From: Comamonas sp. KCTC 72670
GTDB taxonomy: Bacteria > Myxococcota > Myxococcia > Myxococcales > Myxococcaceae
Assembly (NCBI GenBank): GCA_014656495.1
Contig: BNCN01000010.1
Coordinates: 248,001 to 312,000 of the forward strand
DNA: 64,000 nt
Direction: 5' to 3'
Position 1 is the first letter of the stretch; each line of letters begins with the position of its first letter. Shown in pieces: positions 39,971-49,368 of this stretch. The notes under the pieces are model-generated. The model was given only the letters and a program-made list of their open reading frames with translations, did not search any database and was not told the DNA's origin. The position numbers were made by a program, and so were the translations under genes.

Positions 39971-41461
39971 ATGCGCCGCGTCCCGCCCGCTTCGCTGCTG
40001 CTCATGGCCGTTCTGGCGCTCTCCGGCTGCTTCCACGCGAAGCAGCCCGAGGCCCCCGCCGCCACCCTCCCCGCCCTGGCCCACGGCCTCATCGAGACGC
40101 TGGAGGCCGAGGGCGCCCTGGCGAGCGCCTACGTCGTGGACGCGCGCACCGGCGAGCCGCTCTTCAAGCACCGCGAGCACGCGCGGCTGCTGCCCGCCTC
40201 CACGATGAAGGTGGTCTCCACCGCGTCGGCGCTCTCCGCGCTGGGGCCGGACTACCGCTTCCAGACGCCGGTGGCCCTGGCCGGCACGCTGGACAACGGC
40301 CTGTTCCTGGGGGACGTCGTGGTGGAGCCGACGGGAGACCCGTCCCTGGGCTCCTGGCGCTTCGCGGAGACGGCGCAGGCCTGTGAGCAGGTCGCGGACG
40401 CGATGCGGGCCCGGGGCGTCCGCCAGTGGCGGGGCCACGTGCGCGTGCGAAGCGCACCGGACGCGGAGTTCCCCTTCGGCCCCGGCTGGGCCTGGGATGA
40501 CGCCGCCTACGCCTACAGCGCCGCCCCCACCGCCTTCGTCTTCCGGGAGAACGTGGTGGACGTGCTGCTGTCGCGGCAGGCCGGCGCGGACTGCGCCCAG
40601 CCGCCCACGATTCAAGTGGCCCCCGCCTTCGCGACGCTGACAGCCGTGATCCACGTGGACATGAGCGCGGAGCGTCCCTCGCTCGCGTGCGTGCGCCAGC
40701 GCGGCGGGCCGGGGGTGCGCTGCGTGTGGCGCTCCCCCGCGGACACCTGTCCCCGCAGCGCCGCCGTGAAGCTGTCGGTGGACGAGCCCGAGCAGCTCTT
40801 CTCCGCCTGCGTGGAGACAGCCCTGCTCGAGCGCGGCATCCCCCGGCTGCCGCTGACGCTGGAGGCGCCCTCGGCCCCCGCGCCCCTGGTGCCCTCGCCG
40901 CTCCTCACCTTGAGCAGCCCGCCCCTGTCGGAGCTGGTGAAGGTGACGAACAAGGAGTCCCTCAACCTGTACGCGGAGCGGCTGGGGTTGCGCTTCGCGC
41001 GTCAGCGCGCGGGCTCGGAGAGCTACGCCGCCCTGCGCGGCGCGTTGACGGACGAGCTCACGCGCAGAGGCATCCCCTCGCGGGACCTGCGCCCGGTGGA
41101 TGGCAGCGGCCTGTCCCGCTACAACCTGGCCACCGCGCGCGGGCTGGTGGGCGTCATCTTCACCAGCCTCCGGGAAAGCTACGGCGACGCCCTGCTGGAC
41201 AGCCTGCCCGTGGCCGGCCAGGACGGGACGCTCGCCACCCGGCCCGTCACTCCTGAGACGGCGGGCCGCATCCGCGCGAAGACGGGCACGCTCTCCGGTC
41301 AGAAGTGCTTCGTGGGCGTGGTGGACCGGCCGGGCGACGCCGAGCACCCGCGCGTCGTGTTCGCGTTGATGCTGGGCAACATGGACGACGGCACCGCCTT
41401 GCCCGCCAACGTGGCGTTCGACCGTTTCGCGGAGGCGCTGGTCACACTGCCGCTGCGCTGA
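39971..41461 (+). CDS. dacB: D-alanyl-D-alanine carboxypeptidase/endopeptidase (PBP4/DacB, S13), lipoprotein
   Basis: 496 residues. Leader MRRVPPASLLLMAVLALSGC has a lipobox, so the enzyme is anchored and periplasmic. It trims and cuts peptidoglycan cross-links. S13 motifs: PASTMKVVSTASALSALG (SxxK nucleophile), KESLNLYAERLG (SxN) and RIRAKTGTLSG (KTG). DGSGLSRYN is also typical. The insertion between SxxK and SxN is the usual large extra domain, here with several cysteines (ADCAQPP, LACVRQ, VRCVW, DTCPR), likely disulfide bonded. It is divergent from rdgC by 112 bases. Confidence 0.94.
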   Translation: MRRVPPASLLLMAVLALSGCFHAKQPEAPAATLPALAHGLIETLEAEGALASAYVVDARTGEPLFKHREHARLLPASTMKVVSTASALSALGPDYRFQTPVALAGTLDNGLFLGDVVVEPTGDPSLGSWRFAETAQACEQVADAMRARGVRQWRGHVRVRSAPDAEFPFGPGWAWDDAAYAYSAAPTAFVFRENVVDVLLSRQAGADCAQPPTIQVAPAFATLTAVIHVDMSAERPSLACVRQRGGPGVRCVWRSPADTCPRSAAVKLSVDEPEQLFSACVETALLERGIPRLPLTLEAPSAPAPLVPSPLLTLSSPPLSELVKVTNKESLNLYAERLGLRFARQRAGSESYAALRGALTDELTRRGIPSRDLRPVDGSGLSRYNLATARGLVGVIFTSLRESYGDALLDSLPVAGQDGTLATRPVTPETAGRIRAKTGTLSGQKCFVGVVDRPGDAEHPRVVFALMLGNMDDGTALPANVAFDRFAEALVTLPLR

Positions 41462-41614
41462 TTCCAGCACACGCCGTCTGATTCCAGGCCGCCTGGACGG
41501 CGGGTGCGCTGGCGAACACCCGGGCCGTGACGGCATTCCCGGAGCAGCGAGTGCCTTTCCCCGCGCATGGGACGTGGCAGGCTGCGCCCACCTTTCCCAA
41601 CCCCGAGGTGAACC

Positions 41615-43822
41615 GTGAAGCTGAAGACCGCATTGACGGCGGCGGTGCTGAGCCTGCCGTTGGCTGCGCCGGCCGCCCCCGCTCCCGTCGCCGCCACCTC
41701 GGCGCCCCGCAAAGGCGCCGTGAAGGCCCCCGCGACGACGAAGCGGGACCAGGTGGACACCTACCACGGCACGCAGGTGAAGGACCCGTACCAGTGGCTG
41801 GAGAACTCCACCGACGCGGACGTGAAGCAGTGGAACGACGCGCAGAATGCGTACACGCGGGCCCTCCTGGACAAGCTCCCGGGGCGCGAGGCCATCCGGC
41901 AGCGCGTCTCCGAAATCCTCGGCCACAAGTCCCCGGGCTACGGCGCGCTGCACGAGGCGGGCGGCACCCTGTTCGCCATGAAGTCGCAGCCGCCCAAGCA
42001 GCAGTCCTTCCTGGTCGTGCTCGGCTCGGTGAATGACCCGTCGAAGGAGCGCGTGCTGCTGGACCCCATGGTGGTGGACCCGTCGGGCCACACCACCATC
42101 GACTGGTACGTGCCCACGCTGGACGGAAAGAAGATCGCCATCTCCCTGTCGAAGAACGGCACGGAGAGCGGCGACGTCACCGTCTATGACGTGGCCACCG
42201 GCAAGCCCCTGCCGAACGAAGTGGTGCCCCGGGTGAACGGCGGCACGGCGGGTGGCAGCCTGGCGTGGACCGCGGATGGCAAGGGCTTCTTCTACACGCG
42301 CTACCCGCGCGGCACGGAGCGCCCGGAGGCGGACCGGGACTTCTTCCAGCAGGTCTACTTCCACCAACTGGGCACGCCCACGGAGAAGGACACCTACGTC
42401 CTGGGCAAGGACTTCCCGCGCATCGCGATGTCGAACCTGGACACGTCGCACGACGGCCAGCACATCTCCGCGCTCGTGGCCAACGGCGACGGCGGCGAGT
42501 TCATGCTGTACCTGCGCGACCCGGCCGGGAAGTGGACGCAGGTGTCCAAGTTCGAGGACAAGATCATCCGCGCCCGCTTCGGCCATGACGGCGCGATGTA
42601 CCTGCTGAGCCGCAAGGACGCGCCGCGAGGCAAGGTGCTGCGCCTGCCGTTGGCCACGCCCACGCTGGACAAGGCCACGGTGCTGGTGCCGCAGGGCGAG
42701 GCCAGCATCCAGGGCGTCTTCCCCACGAAGTCCCGGCTCTACGTGAGCGAGCAGCTCGGTGGCCCTTCCCAGCTCCGCATCGTGGACCTGAAGGGACAGG
42801 CGCTGGGCCTGGTGCCCACCCTGCCCGTCTCCTCCGTGGGCGGGCTGGTGAGCCAGGGCGACGACGACGTGCTCTTCGTCAACACCAGCTTCACCCAGCC
42901 CATGGCCTGGTACCGGTACTCGGCGAAGGACCACGCGGTGGAGAAGACGGCGCTGGCCCGCACGTCGCCGCTGGATTTGAGCGACGTGGAGGTGGTGCGG
43001 CAGTTCGCCACGTCCAAGGACGGCACGAAGGTGCCGGTGAGCATCCTCAAGAAGAAGAGCACGAAGCTCAACGGCACCAACCCGGCGCTGCTGACGGGCT
43101 ACGGCGGCTTCAACATCTCCATCTCGCCGAACTTCAACGCGCTGGCCGGCTTCTGGCTGGAACAGGGCGGCGTGTTCGCGGTGGCCAACCTGCGCGGCGG
43201 CTCGGAGTACGGCGAGCAGTGGCACGCCCAGGGCTCGCTCACGCAGAAGCAGAACGTCTTCGACGACTTCCACGCGGCGGCGAAGCTGCTGGTGGACCAG
43301 AAGTACACGCAGCCGAAGAAGCTGGCCATCCAGGGCGGCAGCAACGGCGGCCTGCTCATGGGCGCGGCCGTCACCCAGCACCCGGAGATGTACGGCGCCG
43401 TCGTGGCCCGCGTCGGCATCTACGACATGCTCCGCGTGGAGCTGACGCCCAATGGGCAGTTCAACATCACCGAGTACGGCACGGTGAAGGACCCGGCGCA
43501 GTTCAAGGCGCTGCACGCCTACTCGCCGCTGCACAACGTGAAGGACGGCACGAAGTACCCCTCCGTGCTCTTCACCTCCGGAGCGAATGACCCGCGCGTG
43601 GACCCGTTCCACTCGCGGAAGATGGTGGCCCGGATGCAGGAGGCGACGAAGTCGCCGAACCCCATCCTGCTGCGCGCCAACGCGGAGACGGGCCACGGCG
43701 CCGGGACGCCGCTGAACGCCCGCATCGAGGAGGAGGTGGACGTGTACTCGTTCGTGTTCAACGCCCTGGGCATGAAGTACATGCCGCCAGCGAAGAAGGT
43801 CGCGGCGCCCAAGCCGCAGTAG
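41615..43822 (+). CDS. Secreted prolyl oligopeptidase (S9A)
   Basis: 735 residues with a signal peptide (LTAAVLSLPLAAPAAPAPV). The N-terminal VDTYHGTQVKDPYQWLE is the standard opening of the family; a seven-bladed propeller covers about residues 110-450. The catalytic triad is visible: Ser576 in GGSNGG, Asp659 in NDPRVDP and His694 in GHGAG. Also typical are LTGYGGFNISISPNFNA and GVFAVANLRGGSEYGEQWH. It cuts short peptides after proline. Myxococcus prolyl endopeptidases are a known group, and this looks like an exported paralogue suited to digesting prey peptides (inference). Confidence 0.95.
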   Translation: MKLKTALTAAVLSLPLAAPAAPAPVAATSAPRKGAVKAPATTKRDQVDTYHGTQVKDPYQWLENSTDADVKQWNDAQNAYTRALLDKLPGREAIRQRVSEILGHKSPGYGALHEAGGTLFAMKSQPPKQQSFLVVLGSVNDPSKERVLLDPMVVDPSGHTTIDWYVPTLDGKKIAISLSKNGTESGDVTVYDVATGKPLPNEVVPRVNGGTAGGSLAWTADGKGFFYTRYPRGTERPEADRDFFQQVYFHQLGTPTEKDTYVLGKDFPRIAMSNLDTSHDGQHISALVANGDGGEFMLYLRDPAGKWTQVSKFEDKIIRARFGHDGAMYLLSRKDAPRGKVLRLPLATPTLDKATVLVPQGEASIQGVFPTKSRLYVSEQLGGPSQLRIVDLKGQALGLVPTLPVSSVGGLVSQGDDDVLFVNTSFTQPMAWYRYSAKDHAVEKTALARTSPLDLSDVEVVRQFATSKDGTKVPVSILKKKSTKLNGTNPALLTGYGGFNISISPNFNALAGFWLEQGGVFAVANLRGGSEYGEQWHAQGSLTQKQNVFDDFHAAAKLLVDQKYTQPKKLAIQGGSNGGLLMGAAVTQHPEMYGAVVARVGIYDMLRVELTPNGQFNITEYGTVKDPAQFKALHAYSPLHNVKDGTKYPSVLFTSGANDPRVDPFHSRKMVARMQEATKSPNPILLRANAETGHGAGTPLNARIEEEVDVYSFVFNALGMKYMPPAKKVAAPKPQ

Positions 43823-43837
43823 CCGCGTGAGGCCCGC

Positions 43838-43873
43838 ATCCACCGCCGCCCGACCCCTGGCGCGGCGGTGGAT
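43838..43873. terminator. Bidirectional hairpin between convergent genes
   Basis: ATCCACCGCCGC (43838-43849) and GCGGCGGTGGAT (43862-43873) form a perfect 12-bp stem around a 12-nt loop. It lies between the stop codons of the prolyl oligopeptidase gene and the convergent lipoprotein gene. Confidence 0.65.
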
Positions 43874-43891
43874 GGGGTGAAGTGCAACGTC

Positions 43892-44275
43892 TCAGCAGGT
43901 CCAGGTGCAGGCCGTACCGCCCCAGACCTGATTGCAACGTCCTTCCGTCTGCGGGAGCGAGTCACAGAAAGCCTGCGTCGTCCCCGGCAGCGCCTGGCAG
44001 CACGGGGCCGGCGGAGGCGGCGGCGGGCACGTCCACACGCACGCGGTGCCGCCCCAGACCTGGTTACAGCGGCCTTCTGTCTGCGGGAGCGAGTCACAGA
44101 AAGCCTGCGTCGTCCCCGGCAGCGCCTGGCAGCACCCGGAGTCGAGCGCGGCCTCTTCCGTGGCCACGCCCTCGGTGGCGATGCCATCCTCTTCCACCGC
44201 GCCACAGCCCAGCAGCCCCGCGACCGCCAACATCACGGCGCCGGGAAACACGAAACGCTTCAACGAACCCCGCAT
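43892..44275 (-). CDS. Cys-rich lipoprotein with a recent internal duplication
   Basis: 127 residues. The leader MRGSLKRFVFPGAVMLAVAG leads to the lipobox LLGCG. After a Glu/Ala/Gly-rich spacer come two almost identical modules of about 36 residues, each starting CCQALPGTTQAFCDSLPQ and ending GGTACxWTC, joined by a PPPPPPAP linker. Each has six cysteines. The modules differ at one residue and are close to identical in DNA, implying recent duplication. I know no named family; the pattern suggests a surface-exposed disulfide domain. The gene probably stands alone. Confidence 0.82.
   Translation of the reverse strand: MRGSLKRFVFPGAVMLAVAGLLGCGAVEEDGIATEGVATEEAALDSGCCQALPGTTQAFCDSLPQTEGRCNQVWGGTACVWTCPPPPPPAPCCQALPGTTQAFCDSLPQTEGRCNQVWGGTACTWTC
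43908..44128. repeat. Tandem near-identical DNA repeats (132-bp offset)
   Basis: The copies start near 43908 and 44040, about 89 bases each. They differ at a handful of positions near their left ends and are identical over the stretch that begins CTGCGGGAGCGAGTCACAGA. They encode the duplicated Cys modules of the lipoprotein. Confidence 0.8.
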
Positions 44276-44349
44276 GTGAGACCACCTTTCAGGAGCAAGC
44301 TGCTTCGCCAGCCTAGCTCCAGGAAAAGCGGAAAAGCACGACACATGTT

Positions 44350-45450
44350 TCAGAGGCCGCGGACCTCGAACGTGCGGGCATCGGGCTCGACGAAGCGCAG
44401 GAGGGCCTCCGCTTCCTTCACCAGCGCCTCGCGGTCCTTCTTCTTCTTGAGGGGCACGAAGGGCTCGGCGACGAGCGTGGCCCCGGCGCGCTTGCGCTCC
44501 ACGCTCCACGTCCCCGCGATGAAGCCATCCACCAGGAAGGTGGCGGGGACTCGCAGGTTCTTCGTGACGAGCTTCGGGCGGTACACCTCGTCCACCCACC
44601 GGGCGCGGTCGTCATGCCCGAGCACCAGACTGTCGAAGTCCGGGAGGAAGCGCGCGGGCGCGGGGGTGTCCTCGTCCGGGCGAGGCGCCGTGGGCAGGTC
44701 GAAGAGCTCCCGCCCGTTCTCGTCGCGGAACGTGCGCAGCGAGGGGCGCAGCGCCTCGAAGGTGGGCTTCAACCCCTTGAGTCCGGACCACGTCTGGGCA
44801 TCACCGACCGACGCCGGACCGAACGCCGCGAGGTAGCGTTGAACCAACGTGGGCAGGTCGGCCTCCGCGTTCAACGGGGCCCCCAGCCAGGACTCCGCGA
44901 CGGCGAAGTCCGTGGTGCCCGGGTAGCCCCACTCCGTCTCCGTGGGGACCTGGATGAGCGGCAGGAACATCCGCACCGCGAAGCCCATCGCGCGCTCGTC
45001 CGTCCTCGGGTGACGTGCCACCAGGTGGTCGCGCAGCGCCTCGAAGGTCCGAGGCGCCTCCTCGAAGAAGGCGCGGCCCTCCTGGACCAGCGGCGGGATG
45101 TCCAGCCCCTTCGCCCGCTCGCGCAGCACCGACGCCACCGACGCTTCGAGCATCGGCGAGAAGGTGGACCGCAGGTGCAGGTAGTCCTTCGCGCTCGACA
45201 GGTGCAGGGTGCCGCGCATCAACGTGGCGCGCACCACCTCCCGGCGTTGGAGCAAGGCGTTGAGCGCCGCTCGCTCGAAGCCCGCGACGCGTGACCACAG
45301 GCCCACGAAGGGCGGCCGGGCCTGCTGGGCCTGAAGGGCCAGGAGCCGCTCCACCGCCGCCAGCACGGGGACCTGCTCGCGCGCCAGCAACATCTGCCGG
45401 GCCAGCGTCGCGCGGTTGAGGGCTCTACGGGTCAACGGGGTATCGGGCAT
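44350..45450 (-). CDS. Winged-helix DNA-binding protein (HTH_42, AlkX/YcaQ-like)
   Basis: 366 residues. The opening LTRRALNRATLARQMLLARE and VERLLALQAQQARPPFVGLWSRV are characteristic of PF06224, followed by LLQRREVVRATLMRGTLHLSS. The C-terminal half has FLPDFDSLVLGHDDRARWVDEVYR and ATFLVDGFIAGTW, again typical. Relatives include the E. coli YcaQ cross-link glycosylase and Streptomyces AlzZ-like glycosylases, whose active site is QxQ. LQAQQAR near residue 40 provides such a QxQ, so DNA repair activity is possible but unproven. It faces a divergent D-threonine-aldolase-like gene. Confidence 0.88.
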   Translation of the reverse strand: MPDTPLTRRALNRATLARQMLLAREQVPVLAAVERLLALQAQQARPPFVGLWSRVAGFERAALNALLQRREVVRATLMRGTLHLSSAKDYLHLRSTFSPMLEASVASVLRERAKGLDIPPLVQEGRAFFEEAPRTFEALRDHLVARHPRTDERAMGFAVRMFLPLIQVPTETEWGYPGTTDFAVAESWLGAPLNAEADLPTLVQRYLAAFGPASVGDAQTWSGLKGLKPTFEALRPSLRTFRDENGRELFDLPTAPRPDEDTPAPARFLPDFDSLVLGHDDRARWVDEVYRPKLVTKNLRVPATFLVDGFIAGTWSVERKRAGATLVAEPFVPLKKKKDREALVKEAEALLRFVEPDARTFEVRGL

Positions 45451-45545
45451 GGTGCCTCACGTCGCGAGTCACGACGGTGTACCACCCCACGAAAGGGACG
45501 GGAGCCGCCGCCGCGCCCTGGAGGTGGATGCTTCACGGTGTCAGC

Positions 45546-46646
45546 ATGCCCCCCATGGACGTGAGCTGGCTCGAAATGATTGCGACGCCCGCGGCGCTGG
45601 TGGACCTGGACCGCGTGGACGCCAACCTGCGACGCGTGGCCCGCTACACCGAACAGCACGGGCTGCGGTGGCGCCCTCACACCAAGACGCACAAGACCCC
45701 CGAGTTCGCCAGACGCCAGCTCGACGCGGGCGCGCGCGGCGTCACCGTGGCCACGGTCCGCGAGGCCGAGGTCATGGCCGAGGTCTGTGACGACGTGCTG
45801 CTGGCCTACCCCGCGGTGGGCGAGGAGCGGCTCGGCAGGCTCATGAAGCTGCCTTCGCGGGTGCGGCTCACCGTGGCGCTGGACTCATTCGAAGCGCTGC
45901 AGCACCTGGGGCGCCACGCCAAGCTCTCGCAACGCACCGTGGGCGTCCTGGTGGAGCTGGAGATGGGCATGCGCCGCGTGGGCGTGGCCTCGCCCGAGGA
46001 CGCCGTCCACCTGGCCCGCGCGGCGGCCTCCACCTCCGGCATCGAGTACCGGGGCATCACCTTCTACGCCGGCCACCTGCGCGCCCCCGGAGGCGCCCTG
46101 GGCTCCGAGATGCGCGCCCAGTCCGAGCGTCTGGCCCTGTTCGTGGATGCGCTCTCTGGCGAGGGGCTGAAGCCAGACATCGTCAGCGGCGGCTCCACGC
46201 CCACGCTGTGGCGCTCGCACGAGGTCGCCGGGCTCACGGAGATTCGCCCCGGCATCAACATCTTCAACGACCGCAACTCCGTGTCGGCGGGCGCCTGTGA
46301 CTGGGACGCGTGCGCCTACTCCGTGCTCGCCACGGTGGTCAGCACCTCCGTGGCCGGTCAGGCCGTCATCGACGCGGGCTCCAAGGCGCTCGCGAAGGAA
46401 GAAGGGTTCGACCCATCGGGCGGATACGGCGCCCTGCTCGACAGGCCGGAGGTGCGGGTGCAGGGCCTGTCCGAGGAGCACGGGCTGTTGGACCTGTCCC
46501 GCACGGCCTGGCGCCCGCGCGTGGGCGAGCTCGTGCGCGTGGTGCCCAACCACGTCTGCGCCTCCGTCAACCTGCACGAGCGGCTGTACCTGGTGCGGCA
46601 AGGCCACTCCGTCGCCACGCACGCCATCACCGCCCGCGGCTGGTGA
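45546..46646 (+). CDS. D-threonine aldolase / D-serine dehydratase-like PLP enzyme (DSD1 family)
   Basis: 366 residues from ATG 45546 (ATG 45555 possible). It has the alanine-racemase-type fold III: WRPHTKTHKTPEFARRQL carries the PLP lysine, and YRGITFYAGHL and VSGGSTPTLW follow. The C-terminus VVPNHVCASVNLHERLYLV has the His and Cys metal ligands of the DSD1/D-threonine aldolase group. The enzyme acts on D-amino acids such as D-threonine or D-serine; which one cannot be decided. An L-threonine aldolase lies about 28 kb away. Confidence 0.92.
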   Translation: MPPMDVSWLEMIATPAALVDLDRVDANLRRVARYTEQHGLRWRPHTKTHKTPEFARRQLDAGARGVTVATVREAEVMAEVCDDVLLAYPAVGEERLGRLMKLPSRVRLTVALDSFEALQHLGRHAKLSQRTVGVLVELEMGMRRVGVASPEDAVHLARAAASTSGIEYRGITFYAGHLRAPGGALGSEMRAQSERLALFVDALSGEGLKPDIVSGGSTPTLWRSHEVAGLTEIRPGINIFNDRNSVSAGACDWDACAYSVLATVVSTSVAGQAVIDAGSKALAKEEGFDPSGGYGALLDRPEVRVQGLSEEHGLLDLSRTAWRPRVGELVRVVPNHVCASVNLHERLYLVRQGHSVATHAITARGW

Positions 46647-46656
46647 GCCGGGCCGC

Positions 46657-47649
46657 TCACTCCAGCCGCTGGAGCTCCTTCGCGAGCAAGGTCTCCAGCT
46701 CGCGGATGCTGCGGTAGACGATGCAGCGGTAGGACGCGACGTCGAAGCGGAGCTCCTTCACGTCGCGCACCAGCAGCACCGTCGGCCGGCCGCGGCCCCA
46801 GGCGTAGCCGACCTCCAGGTACACGTTGGGGTTCGCCAGGGAGAGGTCGGCGATCACGACCTTCGCGGTTTCGATGCGCTCGCGGATGCGCTGGATGATG
46901 GGGCCGTCGAACACGGCCTGGTCCACACGTTCGCACAGCAGGCCCGCGGCCTTCACGGGCCCCAGGATGCCGTAATGGTAGGTGTCCTCCAGCTCCGGAG
47001 CGAAAGGCATCGCCACGAAGGCGTGAGGCTTTGCCATGGACACCGTGCCCGCGGAGGCCAGGGGCGGCGCCTGCGTCACCGCGGCCATTCGCCTTACACG
47101 AAAGACATCCCCTGGAAGCGCCTCGACGCCTGGCGTGGCGCTCAGGCCACGGGCCATGGCCTGGGCGAGTCTTTGCGCCCGCCGAGCGTCCCGCTCCACC
47201 ACCGTGAAGCGCGTCAGGGATTGAGGCCCGGCGCCCCGCTGAAAGGCTTCGACGAGCCCGCCCACGAACGCCAACACGGCCTCATCCTCGTCCAAGCCGT
47301 AGTTGGGCCCGTGGACGGTGCTGGCGACGTGCGCGAGCCCTGAATGGGATTCCAGCGCCGTCAGCGCACGCACGGCGAATTGACGAATCTCGTGGTAGCC
47401 GAAATCCCCCAGGCGCACCGTGCCCAGGAAGAGCGCCAGTGGCGCCGTCAGGGCGCCCCGCGTCTCGACGAGGCGACGCGCGCCTGGCGCGACCTCGAGC
47501 TGGGCCGTTGGCACGCCCGCGAGCTCCAGGCGCTTCGCGGCGTGACCTGACGCGCCATAGAAGCGCTGTGCGTATTTGAACAACACCGCGTCCGCCTCGA
47601 ACTCGGTGATGTCTCCCACCTTCAACGCCATGTCGATGAACTGACCCAT
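46657..47649 (-). CDS. Macro-like domain fused to nucleoside 2-deoxyribosyltransferase-like domain
   Basis: 330 residues. Residues 8-190 open with ALKVGDITEFEADAVLF, the strand-loop seen at the start of macro and leucyl-aminopeptidase N-terminal domains, which bind ADP-ribose-type ligands; the usual NAAN loop is replaced. Residues 208-315 resemble the nucleoside 2-deoxyribosyltransferase/TIR-like fold: HAFVAMPFAPEL, VVIADLSLANPN and VYLEVGYAWGRGRPTVLLV, with Glu279 at the catalytic Glu position. Such fusions are predicted nucleotide-sensing and NAD-processing modules in conflict systems. A GTGGGAGT ribosome site supports ATG 47649. No partner gene is adjacent. Function is inferred from folds only. 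Confidence 0.78.
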   Translation of the reverse strand: MGQFIDMALKVGDITEFEADAVLFKYAQRFYGASGHAAKRLELAGVPTAQLEVAPGARRLVETRGALTAPLALFLGTVRLGDFGYHEIRQFAVRALTALESHSGLAHVASTVHGPNYGLDEDEAVLAFVGGLVEAFQRGAGPQSLTRFTVVERDARRAQRLAQAMARGLSATPGVEALPGDVFRVRRMAAVTQAPPLASAGTVSMAKPHAFVAMPFAPELEDTYHYGILGPVKAAGLLCERVDQAVFDGPIIQRIRERIETAKVVIADLSLANPNVYLEVGYAWGRGRPTVLLVRDVKELRFDVASYRCIVYRSIRELETLLAKELQRLE

Positions 47650-47861
47650 TGACTCCCACTGTAAAGCCTTGCGTGGGCTGTTCCCAACCGAACGTCAAAG
47701 AATGCCCGGCAGGGCATGACGCAATGCGCCTCTCTTTTTCTCGGCTATCAAGTACGTCCTGTCTGAAGATCTCCGTTTGTGTTGTGTTATGGATCGAACC
47801 CGACCCTTGGGGGGTCCATCCCGACACAGCCATGACGGCGGGGGACACGGAGGAGAGTCAT

Positions 47862-49184
47862 ATGGAGCGCATTGCAATCGTTGGCGCTGGCACTGCAGGA
47901 CTTCACCTGGGGCTGAAGCTGCTGTCCCACGGTGTTCCCGTGACGATCTACACGGAGCAGGAGCCGGCCCGGCTCAAGAGCGCTCGTCTGCTCAACACCG
48001 TGGCGCACCACGCTCCCACGCGCATGCGTGAGCGCGTGCTGGGCGTGGACCACTGGAGCGGCCCCAACGCCGACATGCACTACATCGGCATCCACGTGAA
48101 TGGCGGCCCTCACCCGTTCAGCCTCCGGGGACGCGTGGACTCGCCTTCCATCTTCGTGGATTACCGTCAGTACCAGCCGCGCCTCGCGGAGGACTTCGTC
48201 GCGCGCGGAGGCACGCTGGAGGTGCTCCCGGTCGACATGGATGTGCTGGAGCGCCTGTCACAGCAGCACGCGTTGGTGGTGGTCGCCACCGGCAAGAATG
48301 GCCTGACGCGCCTGTTCCCGCGCGTGCCCGAGCTGTCGCCGCACACGCAGCCGCCACGCATGCTGTTCGCCGCGCTGCTCAAGGGCCTGCGGATGCAGGA
48401 GCCCATCGGAATGAACGCCCACCTGATTCCGGGCCAGGGCGAAATCTTCGAGTCGCAGGTCGTCACCGAGGGGGGCCGGGTGCCCAGCGTGCTCATCGAG
48501 GCCCTGCCCGGAAGCGAGCTGTCGCGGCTCAGCACGCAGCGCTACGAAGAGGACCCGCGCGCCTTCGAGGCGCTGCTGATGGACATGCTGCGGCGCTTCG
48601 CGCCCGCGACGTACGAGCGCGTGGACCCGGCGAGCTTCGGCGTTCGGGGTCCGCTCGACTTCCTCCAGGGCTCCTTCACGCCGGTGGTGCGGCGGGGCTG
48701 GGCGCAGCTCGCGAGCGGCCGCTTCGCCCTGGCGGTGGGCGACACGCACGTGACGAACGACCCGGTCGCGGGCCAGGGCGCCAACGCGGGCTCCGCGTCC
48801 GCCTTCGCGCTGGCGGAGAACATCGTCACCGCGCTGGCCGAGCAACGGCCCTTCGACGAGGCCTTCTGTCGGGAGGCCGAGGCGAGCTCGTGGGCCGCCA
48901 CCGCGCCGGCGACGTACTGGACCAACGCCCTGCTCCAGCCGCCGCCGCCGCACGTCATCGAGCTGCTGGCCGCTGGCAGCAAGGACGTCCGCGTTGCCGA
49001 TGGCATCGCCACGGCCTTCGTCACGCCGGAGCTCATCCTCTCCGCATGTGCCAGCCCGGAGAGCACCACGGCGTTCATCGCGCGCTACCGCCCCACCGCC
49101 CGCGAGGCCGCCCCGCCCGTCAGCCCGCTCGCGTGGCATCCGCCGCCCGAGGAGACTCCGGTCCACGTGTCGCTGACGCGCTGA
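47862..49184 (+). CDS. Styrene/indole monooxygenase family (StyA-like) FAD oxygenase
   Basis: 440 residues. IAIVGAGTAGLHLGLKLL is the N-terminal FAD dinucleotide fold, and GDTHVTNDPVAGQGANAGS is the second FAD motif in the form typical of group E (StyA, IndA). Those enzymes epoxidise styrene or indole with FADH2 from a separate reductase (StyB), which is not next door here. The CATATG start has a GGAGGAG ribosome site 7 bases before. The 212-base gap to the divergent macro/NDT gene is less GC-rich than its surroundings and should contain both promoters. Confidence 0.9.
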   Translation: MERIAIVGAGTAGLHLGLKLLSHGVPVTIYTEQEPARLKSARLLNTVAHHAPTRMRERVLGVDHWSGPNADMHYIGIHVNGGPHPFSLRGRVDSPSIFVDYRQYQPRLAEDFVARGGTLEVLPVDMDVLERLSQQHALVVVATGKNGLTRLFPRVPELSPHTQPPRMLFAALLKGLRMQEPIGMNAHLIPGQGEIFESQVVTEGGRVPSVLIEALPGSELSRLSTQRYEEDPRAFEALLMDMLRRFAPATYERVDPASFGVRGPLDFLQGSFTPVVRRGWAQLASGRFALAVGDTHVTNDPVAGQGANAGSASAFALAENIVTALAEQRPFDEAFCREAEASSWAATAPATYWTNALLQPPPPHVIELLAAGSKDVRVADGIATAFVTPELILSACASPESTTAFIARYRPTAREAAPPVSPLAWHPPPEETPVHVSLTR

Positions 49185-49368
49185 GCGCGGCCATGAGACA
49201 GCGCGGGGGCGAGGCCTGGTGCTCGCTCCCATCGCCCGTGACGGCGGGTCGCCTTTCACGGTGCGGTGTCGCGAGCCCACCGCGCTCCGCCGCTTCCCGA
49301 TGATTCACGGAGTGCGGGCCCGTCATTCCCACCTGCTGGACCGGTGAGGCGCGGTTATCTTCCGCGCC

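Noticed and set aside
39380..43843. Minus-strand frame of about 1490 codons across dacB and the prolyl oligopeptidase
   Set aside because: It covers two clear plus-strand genes and their intergenic region; translation is composition-biased and motif-free.
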